A stretch of 64,000 bases of DNA. Source: JAYPUA01 sp038133845 (GTDB taxonomy: Bacteria > SAR324 > NAC60-12). The notes beneath the pieces were generated by a model, which saw nothing but the letters and a program-made list of their open reading frames with translations, was not told the origin of the DNA and did no database searches. A program made the translations under genes and the position numbers. Position 1 is the first letter of the stretch, and each line of letters starts with the position of its first letter. Shown one piece after another: positions 50,816 to 60,169 of the stretch. The stretch covers positions 1 to 64,000 of the forward strand of contig JAYPUA010000011.1 of assembly GCA_038133845.1 (NCBI GenBank), given 5' to 3'.

Positions 50816-51415
50816 ATGGCTCTGATTCCGATGGTTGTGGAGCAGAACAACCGAGGTGAACGTGCCTATGACATCTATTCTCGGCTGCTCAAGGATCGCA
50901 TCATCTTCCTCGGGACTCCGATCGACGACAACGTCGCCAACGTGATCATCGCACAGTTGCTGTTTCTGGAGGCAGAGGACCCGGAGAGCGATATCGCCCT
51001 CTACCTCAACTGTCCCGGTGGGTATGTGACGGCAGGCATGGCGATCTACGACACCATGCAGTACCTCAAGCCCAAGATTCAGACCATCTGCATTGGGCAG
51101 GCCGCGAGCATGGGGGCGGTTTTGCTGGCTGCGGGAGCGAAAGGCAAGCGATATGCACTTCCTCACTCCAGGATCATGATTCACCAACTGAGCGGCGGAT
51201 TCTCCGGACAGGCTGAGGACATCGACATTCAGGCCCGGGAGATCCTGCGCCTCACCGACACGCTCAACGGGGTTTTGTCCAAGCACACGGGGCAGCCTGT
51301 AGAGCGCATCGCGGAAGACACTCTGCGAGATTTCTACTTCTCGAGCGATGAAGCCAAGGACTACGGCATCGTCGATTCTGTCATGCACGACCGCAAACTG
51401 CATGCAGTCACCTGA
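50816..51415 (+). CDS. clpP: ATP-dependent Clp protease proteolytic subunit (ClpP)
   Basis: ClpP forms the tetradecameric protease chamber. The 199 residues contain the catalytic triad S98 (GQAASMGAV), H123 (MIHQLSGG) and D172 (TLRDFYFS), at the classical spacing. A good ribosome site (AGAAGAGG) precedes the ATG. It lies between tig and clpX, its usual neighbours, with no propeptide beyond the first few residues (MALIPMVVEQ). Confidence 0.97.
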   Translation: MALIPMVVEQNNRGERAYDIYSRLLKDRIIFLGTPIDDNVANVIIAQLLFLEAEDPESDIALYLNCPGGYVTAGMAIYDTMQYLKPKIQTICIGQAASMGAVLLAAGAKGKRYALPHSRIMIHQLSGGFSGQAEDIDIQAREILRLTDTLNGVLSKHTGQPVERIAEDTLRDFYFSSDEAKDYGIVDSVMHDRKLHAVT

Positions 51416-51441
51416 GCCACACTACCGGAAGATGGGGGACG

Positions 51442-52695
51442 ATGAGCCAGTCTAAAGAGTCACCGTTGCGTTGCTCGTTCTGTGGAAAAACCCAGGACGA
51501 GGTGAAGAAGATCATTGCAGGTCCCACGGTGTACATCTGTGATGAGTGCATTGACCTCTGCAACGACATCATGGCCGAGGAGTGGCAGAAGGAGCAGGCT
51601 GAAGACCTGCAGCAGGAACTCCTCAAACCAGCCGAGATCAAGCAGATTCTGGACAACTACGTAATTGGCCAAGACGCGGCCAAGCGGGTGCTCTCGGTCG
51701 CGGTGCACAACCACTACAAGCGGGTGCGGGCGAACCTCCGGGATGGGGACGTGGAGTTGCAAAAGAGCAACATCCTGCTTGTGGGACCCACCGGAACCGG
51801 AAAGACCCTCCTCGCTCAGACTCTGGCGCGCATCCTCAACGTCCCCTTCGCGATGGCCGATGCAACCACGCTCACGGAAGCCGGATACGTTGGAGAGGAC
51901 GTGGAGAACATCGTCCTCAAGCTGCTCCAGGCTGCCGACTACGACACGGAACGTGCCGAACAGGGCATCATCTACATCGACGAGATCGACAAGATCACCC
52001 GAAAGTCCGAGAACCCCTCCATCACCCGCGATGTCTCCGGGGAAGGTGTTCAGCAGGCGCTGCTGAAGATCATCGAAGGAACGGTCGCAAACATCCCTCC
52101 CCAAGGCGGACGCAAGCATCCGCAGCAGGAGTGCGTCCAACTCGACACCTCCAACATCCTCTTCATCTGCGGCGGAGCCTTCGTCGGGCTTGACACCATC
52201 ATCCAGCGTCGCACCGGACACCAGGGGATTGGCTTCAACAGCGACCTGCGCAGCAAGAAGGTGGAGAGCAAGAGCATCCTCGCTCAACTGGAACCGGAAG
52301 ACCTGCTCAAGTATGGTCTCATCCCGGAGTTCATCGGTCGCCTCCCCGTCGTGGCAACCCTCCATGACCTGGAGGTCGAGCACCTGGTGGAGATCCTGGT
52401 GGAACCTAAAAATGCGTTGGTGCGTCAGTACCAGAAGCTGATGGACTTGGAGAACGTCAAGCTCTCCTTCACCAAGGGCGCAGTCAAGGCCGTGGCTCAG
52501 GAGGCCATCAAGCGCAAGACCGGGGCTCGCGGGCTGCGCTCGATCATGGAGCGCATCATGCTGGACCTGATGTACGACGTCCCTTCCGACCCGGAGATCA
52601 GTGAATGCGTCATCAGCGAAGAGGTGGTCCAGGGACAGGCTGCTCCGAAGATGGTCCGCTCTGAATCCACGGAGCCTCACATCAAGGCCAGCTAA
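51442..52695 (+). CDS. clpX: ATP-dependent Clp protease ATP-binding subunit (ClpX)
   Basis: ClpX unfolds substrates and feeds them to ClpP. The 417-residue protein has the N-terminal zinc finger (two pairs CSFC and CDEC), Walker A GPTGTGKT, Walker B IIYIDEIDKI, the pore-2/sensor regions (GEGVQQALLKIIEGT) and the ClpP-docking IGF loop in GHQGIGFNSDL. It follows clpP by 26 bases and precedes a PfkB kinase by three. Confidence 0.97.
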   Translation: MSQSKESPLRCSFCGKTQDEVKKIIAGPTVYICDECIDLCNDIMAEEWQKEQAEDLQQELLKPAEIKQILDNYVIGQDAAKRVLSVAVHNHYKRVRANLRDGDVELQKSNILLVGPTGTGKTLLAQTLARILNVPFAMADATTLTEAGYVGEDVENIVLKLLQAADYDTERAEQGIIYIDEIDKITRKSENPSITRDVSGEGVQQALLKIIEGTVANIPPQGGRKHPQQECVQLDTSNILFICGGAFVGLDTIIQRRTGHQGIGFNSDLRSKKVESKSILAQLEPEDLLKYGLIPEFIGRLPVVATLHDLEVEHLVEILVEPKNALVRQYQKLMDLENVKLSFTKGAVKAVAQEAIKRKTGARGLRSIMERIMLDLMYDVPSDPEISECVISEEVVQGQAAPKMVRSESTEPHIKAS

Positions 52696-52698
52696 TCG

Positions 52699-53694
52699 AT
52701 GGAGCCGCTTGACGTTTATGGCATCTGCAACCCGCTGATCGACCTGCTCTCTCAGGTTCCGGACGACTTCCTTCAGGAGCGAAAGCTCGAAAAAAACCGC
52801 ATGTACCTGGTGCCGTTGGAGCAGCAGCAGACCCTGCTGATGGCGCTCGCGGCCGAGAAGCATCCGGTCGAGTTTGCTGCCGGAGGTTCCGGGGCCAACA
52901 CCATGATCGGTATCGCGCAGCTTGGTGGAAGGGCAGCGTTCACTGGGAAGATCGGGCGCGACGAGCACGGCCGGATCTACCGGGAGAAGCTGGAAGATCA
53001 GGGTGTGGAAGCCTGCATGGGCACCGGAGAGGGAATCACCGGGAGCAGCCTGATTCTGGTGACGGAAGATGCTTCAAGGACGATGAACACCTACCTCGGG
53101 ATGTGCCAGGAACTGAGCCCGGAAGACCTCGACCTGGACGCGCTGAAGCGCTCTCAGGTGCTCTACGTGACCGGCTACCTGTGGGATACGGAGCCCCAGA
53201 AGGAGGCCGTCCGCTTCGCTCTGCAGGAGGCCCGAAACAACAGCATCCGGATCGCCCTCAGCCTCTCCGATCCTTTCTGCGTCAATCGACACCAGCTGGA
53301 CTTTCAGGAGCTTTTGGAGCAGGTGGACCTCGTCTTTGCCAATCAGGAGGAGGCCTTCTTGCTGACAGAGACCTCTCACTCTCAGGACGCTCTGGACCTG
53401 CTCTCTGCAAGAACGGAGACCGTGGTCATGACGTTGGGAGCCAACGGAGCCTTGGTCCGGACGAAAGGGGACACCTTCTACATCGACCCGATGAAGGTTC
53501 GGGTGGAAGACACCACCGGCGCCGGAGACGCGTTTGCCGCAGGCTACCTCTACGGAATGACTCACGGACACACGCCTCTGGAGAGCGGTCGAATTGCCTC
53601 CTCGCTGGCCGCAGCCGTGATCGAACAGGTCGGCCCGCGCTTCTTGGGAAATGCCCGTGCCCGCGTGCATCATGACCTCGGAAACCTCCCCTGA
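52699..53694 (+). CDS. PfkB family carbohydrate/nucleoside kinase
   Basis: The 331-residue protein has the PfkB N-terminal motif GGSGANTMIGIAQLGG and the C-terminal ATP/anion-hole motif DTTGAGDAFAAGYLYG with its catalytic Asp. The overall form (GICNPLIDLLSQVPDDFL) is close to adenosine kinase-like members that precede or follow clpX in some genomes. The substrate may be adenosine, ribose or fructose and is not assignable. It starts three bases after clpX and its end overlaps the U32 gene by 23 bases. Confidence 0.88.
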   Translation: MEPLDVYGICNPLIDLLSQVPDDFLQERKLEKNRMYLVPLEQQQTLLMALAAEKHPVEFAAGGSGANTMIGIAQLGGRAAFTGKIGRDEHGRIYREKLEDQGVEACMGTGEGITGSSLILVTEDASRTMNTYLGMCQELSPEDLDLDALKRSQVLYVTGYLWDTEPQKEAVRFALQEARNNSIRIALSLSDPFCVNRHQLDFQELLEQVDLVFANQEEAFLLTETSHSQDALDLLSARTETVVMTLGANGALVRTKGDTFYIDPMKVRVEDTTGAGDAFAAGYLYGMTHGHTPLESGRIASSLAAAVIEQVGPRFLGNARARVHHDLGNLP

Positions 53695-54985
53695 ACTCGT
53701 CTGGCCAGAGCTGCTTGCACCGGCCGGAAATCTTGAGAAGCTCAAAACCGCCATCCTCTATGGAGCGGATGCCGTCTATGCCGCTGGCCCTCAGTTTGGT
53801 CTGCGCGGTGGCTCAGACAACCTGACCGACTTCGAGTTGCAGGAGGCCCTCCGGTTTGCTCATCAGCATCACGCAAAGCTTTACATCACGCTGAACGCCT
53901 TTCTCCATGACCAGGAACTGGAGCAGCTTCCGGAGTACGTGCAGCTTCTGCAGGAACTGAACGTTGATGGGGTGATTGTCTCCGACCTCGGAGTGATCAC
54001 CACCGTTCAGGAGCACTCGTCAATCCCTGTCCATCTCTCCACTCAGGCCTCCTGCCTGACGGCTTCCGGAGCTCGACTTTGGCAGTCGCTTGGAGTGGAC
54101 CGTATCGTCCTCGGACGGGAGGTCTCGATCCAGGAGGCCCGCCGTATTCGCTCGGAGGCAGGGGTGGAGGTGGAGCTCTTCATCCACGGAGCGATGTGCA
54201 TGGCCTTCTCCGGAAACTGCACCATCTCCAACTACACGGCAGGGCGAGACAGCAACCGGGGCGGATGCATTCAGAGCTGCCGTTTCGAGTACCAGCTGAG
54301 CCGTGGGGAAGACTTCCGGGATGGCCTGGAAGGTGTGGCCACCCTGTTCAGCTCCAAGGACCTGCGCGGGCTTCAGTTGCTGCCTCAGGTTGTGGGGACT
54401 GCTCAGGCTCCCGGAATTGACAGCCTGAAGGTGGAGGGGCGAATGAAGAGTCCGCTCTATGTCGCCAGCACCACCCGCGCTTATCGGCAGGCGTTGAATG
54501 GCCTCAAGCGTCTGCCTCCGGAAGACTGGGCGAGGCATCTGGAACGGTGGAGTCTGGAGTTGGAGAAGCTCCCTCACCGAGGCTACACCGACGGGTCGCT
54601 GAACGCTCCGGCAGGTCCGGAGAGCGTCTATCCGGGAAATCGGGAAGACCAAGGCTGGAAGGAGTGGGAGTTTGCCGGAACCGTTTTGGAAGCCTCTCCA
54701 GAGCGAGGGCTGCTGATCCAGACGCAGAACCCGATTGCCTCCGGAGACGAGCTGGAGCTGCTGCCGTTTTCCGGGGAGACCGTACGGCTTTCTTCAGAAC
54801 ATCTGGAGCTTTTGGGTGGGAAGCGCGTCGATCGCATCAACCCAAACCGCCTGATCCGCCTTCCCGGAAGCTTCTCTGCAGAGCCGTTCAACCTGATCCG
54901 CAAGCGCTCCGGCGCTCGTCCTCCTCTTGGAAATCAAGCCCCTACTCAGCAGGCGTTGGCTCCTCCTGAAGCAACACTGCCGTGA
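53672..54985 (+). CDS. U32 family protein (RlhA/TrhP/YegQ type)
   Basis: U32 proteins include RlhA and TrhP (TrhO-like), which hydroxylate cytidine or uridine in rRNA or tRNA; the peptidase label is historical. The 437-residue protein has the opening LLAPAGNLEKLKTAILYGADAVY and the U32 signature ELFIHGAMCMAFSGNCTISNY, followed by two more conserved Cys (GGCIQSCRFEY), and SLKVEGRMKSPLYVASTTR. The start ATG at 53672 lies within the end of the pfkB gene. The C-terminal 44 bases overlap the convergent hemW. Confidence 0.9.
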   Translation: MTSETSPELVWPELLAPAGNLEKLKTAILYGADAVYAAGPQFGLRGGSDNLTDFELQEALRFAHQHHAKLYITLNAFLHDQELEQLPEYVQLLQELNVDGVIVSDLGVITTVQEHSSIPVHLSTQASCLTASGARLWQSLGVDRIVLGREVSIQEARRIRSEAGVEVELFIHGAMCMAFSGNCTISNYTAGRDSNRGGCIQSCRFEYQLSRGEDFRDGLEGVATLFSSKDLRGLQLLPQVVGTAQAPGIDSLKVEGRMKSPLYVASTTRAYRQALNGLKRLPPEDWARHLERWSLELEKLPHRGYTDGSLNAPAGPESVYPGNREDQGWKEWEFAGTVLEASPERGLLIQTQNPIASGDELELLPFSGETVRLSSEHLELLGGKRVDRINPNRLIRLPGSFSAEPFNLIRKRSGARPPLGNQAPTQQALAPPEATLP

Positions 54986-56153
54986 TCGCGTCTGCCCGGA
55001 GCAGGCCTTCTGGAGTCAGTGCCAGCTGTCCGACAGTTCCCTCGCGAGCCCACCCGGAAGCCTTCCAGCGCTCTAGCCATTTGAGCCCCTCAGCCAAGCC
55101 CTCCTCCACGGAGAACGCCTCGGCCCAGCGTTGCAGATTCAGCCCGGAGGGACGCCGCAGCTGGAGCATCAGCACCTCATTGGCCAACTGGGTGGGGCTG
55201 AGTTCCTCAAAAAATGCTTCCGGAGCCTTGCCTTCCCGGAGCCTTTTCTGGTAAGCATGGAGTGAGCGAACGTTGCCCCAGCGTCGCCGTGCCCAAAAGG
55301 AGTGCGCTCCAACGCCCAATCCCAGATACCCTTCTCCATCCCAGACCCTCAGGTTCTGACGCCCTTCCCATCCGGGAGCTGCGAAATTGGAGACTTCGTA
55401 CTGCCTCAAGGCGCTTTGGCTGAGCTGCTCAATCGCGTGAAGGTACTGGGAGGCAAAGAGTTCGCTGTGTGCCTCCTCCCAGCCAAGAACCTCCGGCCTG
55501 CGAGCGAACGGGGTCCCCTCGTGGACCTCAAGTCCGTAGAGTGAGAGATGTGGCGGAGCAAAGCTCAAGGCGGCCTCCAGGTCCGAGGCAAACGCCTCCA
55601 GAGTCTGCCCGGGGACACCAAAAATCAGGTCCAGGTTCCAGTTGCGGATCCCTGCTGTCTTCAGCGACGTCAGCGCCTGTTTCAGCTGAGTGCCTGTGTG
55701 CTGGCGTCCCAGAGTCTTCAGCGTGGTGTCGTTGAAGCTCTGGCCCCCCAGGCTGACTCGGTTGACTCCCAGTTGCCTCAGGGCGACGCTGTAGGCGTCG
55801 GTGAGATCTTCCGGGTTGACCTCAAAGGCGATCTCCACCTCCGGAGCGATGGCGAAGATCGAGTGGAGTCCCTCCAGGAGTTGGCTCAACTCTGCGACGC
55901 TCAGCCGAGACGGAGTGCCTCCCCCAAAGTAGATGGAGTCCAAGGGTTCGAGGGCCTGTGCGGTTTCCTGCTTCCGGAGTCGGGCCTCATCCAGAATCGC
56001 GCTCAGGTACTCCTGGTGACGCAGAGGATTTTCCTTACGGACGGCGAAGGCACAGAAGGGGCAGATCCTCCGGCAGAACGGGATGTGCAGGTAGAGTGTG
56101 CGGAGCCGGGTAGAGTTGGAGGAGCCGGTGTTTTTTTCACCCAATGAAATCAA
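54942..56153 (-). CDS. hemW: radical SAM protein HemW (haem chaperone, HemN-like)
   Basis: HemW is the HemN relative that binds haem and is now seen as a haem chaperone rather than an oxygen-independent coproporphyrinogen oxidase. The 403-residue protein has the radical-SAM cluster C27-x3-C31-x2-C34 (PFCRRICPFCAF) with SIYFGGGTPSRL and EVNPEDLT, and the C-terminal HemW domain. It lacks the extra Cys of HemN (CPFCAF instead of CxYCxFxC). No ATG exists between the upstream stop and the conserved LYLHIPFC; TTG at 56153 or 56144 is the likely start. The end overlaps the U32 gene tail to tail. Confidence 0.87.
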   Translation of the reverse strand: MISLGEKNTGSSNSTRLRTLYLHIPFCRRICPFCAFAVRKENPLRHQEYLSAILDEARLRKQETAQALEPLDSIYFGGGTPSRLSVAELSQLLEGLHSIFAIAPEVEIAFEVNPEDLTDAYSVALRQLGVNRVSLGGQSFNDTTLKTLGRQHTGTQLKQALTSLKTAGIRNWNLDLIFGVPGQTLEAFASDLEAALSFAPPHLSLYGLEVHEGTPFARRPEVLGWEEAHSELFASQYLHAIEQLSQSALRQYEVSNFAAPGWEGRQNLRVWDGEGYLGLGVGAHSFWARRRWGNVRSLHAYQKRLREGKAPEAFFEELSPTQLANEVLMLQLRRPSGLNLQRWAEAFSVEEGLAEGLKWLERWKASGWAREGTVGQLALTPEGLLRADAITAVLLQEEPTPAE

Positions 56154-56414
56154 CCATAAATTCTTAAGTAGCTCAATTCATTCAAAAATGTTTGATTTGC
56201 TTTCGGGTCGGTCTTCCACTAATGTGATTCGTTCGTCTTCAGAGCGCAAGGGACCAGGGCAGGCCTTCAGCCCGTCCACTCCCCTCGCACCTCACACCCC
56301 GTACGGAAGCATACAGATCAAAGCATCGGGCATGGATGCCGGGTGGTTTTGTGACATCAACTCGCTGCCTGAAGAGCAGCAGTATATCCATCAACCTTCG
56401 TTTAGAGAAGCTCA
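56154..56414. other. intergenic leader region between hemW and nrdJ
   Basis: AT-rich left part (56154-56225), then GC-rich. No cobalamin-riboswitch hallmark (such as a B12-box) and no NrdR box was found, though nrdJ is B12-dependent. Short inverted repeats near 56253-56270 and 56320-56340 are not strong. I see no clear promoter. Confidence 0.5.
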
Positions 56415-59400
56415 ATGAAAATTACGCGAATCTTTACCAAGGAAGGTCAAGATCCGTATCAGGACATCCAGTTTGAACAGCGAGAGTCGGTCATCCGAAA
56501 CACGGACGGATCGGTCGTCTCCAAGTGGGATCAGGTCGTCGTGCCGGAATCGTGGTCTCAGGTGGCCACCGACATCATGGCCCAGAAGTATTTCCGCAAG
56601 GCCGGCATTCCCCGTCATCGCAAGTCAGCCCGTGAGAAGGGCGTTCCCGAGTGGCTGCAGTCGTCCGTCCCCGACCAGAACAAGCAGGCCAAGCTTGGTG
56701 AAGACGAGCGAGAGGTTTCGGAAACCGATGCCCGCGAGGTGTTCCATCGACTGTCCGGATGCTGGACCTACTGGGCGTTCAAGCATGGCTACTTTGACTC
56801 GGAGGATGACGCTCGCGCATTCTATGATGAATTGTGCTACATGCTGGCTCACCAGATGGTCGCTCCCAACTCTCCGCAGTGGTTCAACACCGGACTGAGC
56901 TGGGCCTACGGACTCTCCGGACCGGCGCAGGGTCACTACTTTGTCGATCCAGACTCCGGAAAGCTGACCCGCTCCGAAGATGCCTACACGCACCCGCAGC
57001 CGCACGCCTGCTTCATCCAGTCGGTCGAGGACGACTTGGTCCGCGAAGGAGGAATCATGGACTTGTGGACCCGCGAAGCGCGGCTCTTCAAGTATGGCTC
57101 CGGAACCGGCTCCAACTTCTCCAACCTGCGTGGAGATGGAGAGCCCCTCTCCGGAGGTGGTGTCTCCAGCGGACTGATGTCCTTCCTCAAGATTGGCGAT
57201 ACCGCTGCTGGCTCCATCAAGTCTGGAGGCACCACGCGTCGTGCCGCCAAGATGGTCTGCCTCGATGTTGACCATCCGGACATTGAGCGCTTCATCAACT
57301 GGAAGGTTCGTGAGGAGCAGAAGGTGGCCGCCCTGGTCGCTGGCTCCAAGAAGATCCGGGAAGTCCTTAACGACCTCTTTGAGGCCATTCACGGCTGGAA
57401 TGACGAGGAGACCCGCTACGATCTCAGAAAAAACCTGGACCTGCGCAAGGTTGTCAAGAAAGCACGTGTCGCTCAGGTCCCCTTCAACTATGTGGAGCGG
57501 ATCATCCACTTGGCCAAGCAAGGCTACACCGGAGTGGAGTTCGACGAGTACGATACTGACTGGAACTCCGAGGCCTACAGCAGCGTCGCCGGCCAGAACG
57601 CCAACAACTCCATCCGCCTGAGCAATGAATTTATGCAGGCGGTGGAAGACGACACCGACTGGAACCTGTACTGGCGAACCGAGCAGGTCCGGGCAGCAGC
57701 GGCAGCTCGCGCCCCCAAGCCGTCCAAAACGCTCAAGGCTCGCGAGCTCTGGGAGCAGATCGCCTACGCCGCCTGGGCTTCGGCCGATCCGGGACTGCAA
57801 TTCGACACCACCATCAACGAGTGGCACACCTGCCCGACGGATGGCCCGATTCGAGCCTCCAACCCGTGCAGCGAGTACATGTTCCTTGACGACACGGCCT
57901 GCAATCTGGCGTCACTGAACCTGCTCCAGTTTCGAGACCCGGACTCCGGAGAGCTGGACATTCAGCGCTTCCGACACGGGGTGCGCCTGTGGACAGTTGT
58001 CTTGGAAACCAGCGTGCTGATGGCTCAGTTCCCCAGCCGCCGGATTGCGGAACTCTCCTACGAGTTCCGGACGCTCGGGCTCGGTTATGCGAACCTGGGG
58101 ACCTACCTGATGGTCAACGGAATTCCCTACGATTCTCCTCAGGCGCTGGCCATCTGCGGTGCCATCACCGCCCTCATGCACATGACCGCCTATGCCACCT
58201 CTGCCGAGATGGCCAAGGAGCTGGGCCCGTTCCCAGGCTACGAGCGCAACCGTGAGTCGATGCTTCAGGTGCTGCGCAATCACCGGCATGCCGCCTACCG
58301 TGCTGCCGACAGTGAGTACGAAGGCTTGACGATGAAGCCCATGGGCATCGACAGCCAGCACTGCCCGACCTCCTTGCTCAAGGCCGCGCAAGAGGCTGCA
58401 GACCAGGCCCTCAAGCTGGGCGAGAAGCACGGCTTCCGGAATGCCCAGGTGACCGTGATCGCTCCAACGGGAACCATCGGGCTGCTGATGGATTGTGACA
58501 CCACCGGAATCGAGCCGGACTTTGCCTTGGTCAAGTTCAAGAAACTTGCCGGTGGAGGATACTTCAAAATCATCAACCAGTCCATCCCGCCAGCCTTGCG
58601 CAAACTCGGCTACGAAGAGACAGAAATTCAGGACATCGTCCACTACGTCAAGGGGCGGGGAAGCCTGAAAGGCACCCCGTGCATCAACGTGGATTCCCTG
58701 AAGTCCAAGGGCTTTACGGAGGAGGTCATCTCCGCCATCGAGGCGCAGCTGCCGACCGCGTTCGACATCTCCTTTGTCTTCAACCGCTGGACGCTTGGAG
58801 ACACCTTCTGCAAGCAGGGGCTGGGGCTCAACGAAGATCAGCTCAGTGACTACCAGTTCAGCATCCTCAAACATCTCGGCTTCACCGAGAAGGAGATCGA
58901 GGCGGCCAACGATGCCATCTGTGGGACGATGACCATCGAAGGCGCTCCTCACCTCAAGCCGGAGCACTACGCTATCTTCGACTGCGCCAACAGGTGCGGC
59001 AAGAAGGGGCAGCGCTACATTGCTCCGGAGGCGCACATCCGCATGATGGCTGCCGCACAGCCCTTCATCTCCGGGTCGATCTCCAAGACGATCAACCTCC
59101 CCAGCCACGCGGACGTGATCGACATCAAGGACGCCTACATGATGTCCTGGAAGCTGGGGCTCAAGTGCAACGCACTTTATCGTGACGGCTCGAAGCTGAG
59201 CCAACCGCTCAACACAAGTGCCGCAGAAGAGGTCTGGGCTGATGAAGAGGATGAAGTAACGGCGGATTCCATGGCTCGCGAGGTCCGGGTAGCGGAGAAG
59301 ATCATTCACCGCTACCTGGCCAAGCGACGCCGCCTGCCTCAGCGTCGCAAGGGGTACACGCAGAAAGCCTCCATCGGCGGGCACAAGCTCTACCTGCGCA

Positions 59401-60077
59401 CCGGCGAGTATGACGACGGGACACTGGGAGAGATCTTTGTCGACATGCACAAGGAGGGGGCAGCGTTCCGGAGCCTGATGAACTGCTTTGCCATTGCCAT
59501 CTCCTTGGGGCTGCAGCATGGGGTTCCGCTGGAGGAGTTCGTCGATGCCTTCGTGTTCACTCGCTTCGAGCCCAACGGCATCGTCCACGGGAACAACTCG
59601 ATCAAGATGAGCACGTCCATCATCGACTATATCTTCCGCGAACTGGCGGTCAGCTACCTTGGACGCAACGACCTGGCCCACGTCTCCTCCGACGACTTGG
59701 CGACCAGTGAAGTGCATCGCTCTCAGCCAGAGCCTGAGTTTGAGGACGAGCAGGTGGTCTCCGAGCGAACCCTGAGTTCTCAGGAGGCGGAAGAGTTCCT
59801 CAAGGAGGAAGATGACGACTCCGTCTATGCCTTCGGAGAGGACTACGGTGTCAATATCGCCTTGCTGGAAAAGGCGTCGGGAAGTGAACTGTCCTACGCC
59901 AGCCCTGAAGGAGGCGGTTGGCAGGCTGCAGAGCGTTCTCAATCCGACCTGGTTCAGGAAGCCCGGCTCAAGGGCTATGAGGGCGAACCCTGCACCACCT
60001 GCGGTCAGTTCACCATGGTCCGAAACGGCTCGTGCCTCAAGTGTGCTTCCTGTGGTGCCACCAGTGGGTGCTCCTGA
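56415..60077 (+). CDS. nrdJ: adenosylcobalamin-dependent ribonucleotide reductase (class II, NrdJ)
   Basis: NrdJ makes deoxyribonucleotides using a radical from B12, so it works with or without oxygen. The 1220 residues include the substrate-site GTGSNFSNLRGD, the family motif NPCSEYMFLDDTACNLASLNL with its catalytic Cys and Glu, and the C-terminal region PTGTIGLLMDCDTTGIEPDF. A C-terminal zinc-ribbon/redox tail (PCTTCGQF ... CLKCASCGATSGC) re-reduces the active site. It starts at ATG after a 261-base leader. Together with icmF, it shows a double dependence on B12, but no cob genes are in the window. Confidence 0.96.
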   Translation: MKITRIFTKEGQDPYQDIQFEQRESVIRNTDGSVVSKWDQVVVPESWSQVATDIMAQKYFRKAGIPRHRKSAREKGVPEWLQSSVPDQNKQAKLGEDEREVSETDAREVFHRLSGCWTYWAFKHGYFDSEDDARAFYDELCYMLAHQMVAPNSPQWFNTGLSWAYGLSGPAQGHYFVDPDSGKLTRSEDAYTHPQPHACFIQSVEDDLVREGGIMDLWTREARLFKYGSGTGSNFSNLRGDGEPLSGGGVSSGLMSFLKIGDTAAGSIKSGGTTRRAAKMVCLDVDHPDIERFINWKVREEQKVAALVAGSKKIREVLNDLFEAIHGWNDEETRYDLRKNLDLRKVVKKARVAQVPFNYVERIIHLAKQGYTGVEFDEYDTDWNSEAYSSVAGQNANNSIRLSNEFMQAVEDDTDWNLYWRTEQVRAAAAARAPKPSKTLKARELWEQIAYAAWASADPGLQFDTTINEWHTCPTDGPIRASNPCSEYMFLDDTACNLASLNLLQFRDPDSGELDIQRFRHGVRLWTVVLETSVLMAQFPSRRIAELSYEFRTLGLGYANLGTYLMVNGIPYDSPQALAICGAITALMHMTAYATSAEMAKELGPFPGYERNRESMLQVLRNHRHAAYRAADSEYEGLTMKPMGIDSQHCPTSLLKAAQEAADQALKLGEKHGFRNAQVTVIAPTGTIGLLMDCDTTGIEPDFALVKFKKLAGGGYFKIINQSIPPALRKLGYEETEIQDIVHYVKGRGSLKGTPCINVDSLKSKGFTEEVISAIEAQLPTAFDISFVFNRWTLGDTFCKQGLGLNEDQLSDYQFSILKHLGFTEKEIEAANDAICGTMTIEGAPHLKPEHYAIFDCANRCGKKGQRYIAPEAHIRMMAAAQPFISGSISKTINLPSHADVIDIKDAYMMSWKLGLKCNALYRDGSKLSQPLNTSAAEEVWADEEDEVTADSMAREVRVAEKIIHRYLAKRRRLPQRRKGYTQKASIGGHKLYLRTGEYDDGTLGEIFVDMHKEGAAFRSLMNCFAIAISLGLQHGVPLEEFVDAFVFTRFEPNGIVHGNNSIKMSTSIIDYIFRELAVSYLGRNDLAHVSSDDLATSEVHRSQPEPEFEDEQVVSERTLSSQEAEEFLKEEDDDSVYAFGEDYGVNIALLEKASGSELSYASPEGGGWQAAERSQSDLVQEARLKGYEGEPCTTCGQFTMVRNGSCLKCASCGATSGCS

Positions 60078-60169
60078 ACCATCACGCTCCGGCCGCTGAG
60101 ACCAGCGAGCCCTGAACCTTCCGGGAGCGAGGCTGCCCCTTGTTCCCGGAACCTCACCCTTTGAGCTGC

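Noticed and set aside
54942..56153. HemN oxygen-independent coproporphyrinogen oxidase
   Set aside because: The cluster motif and length fit HemW; the extra conserved Cys of HemN (CxxxCxxCxC) is absent, so an oxidase function is not supported.
56154..56414. Cobalamin riboswitch or NrdR box before nrdJ
   Set aside because: No B12-box (such as GCCACTG) or NrdR palindrome could be found in either orientation.
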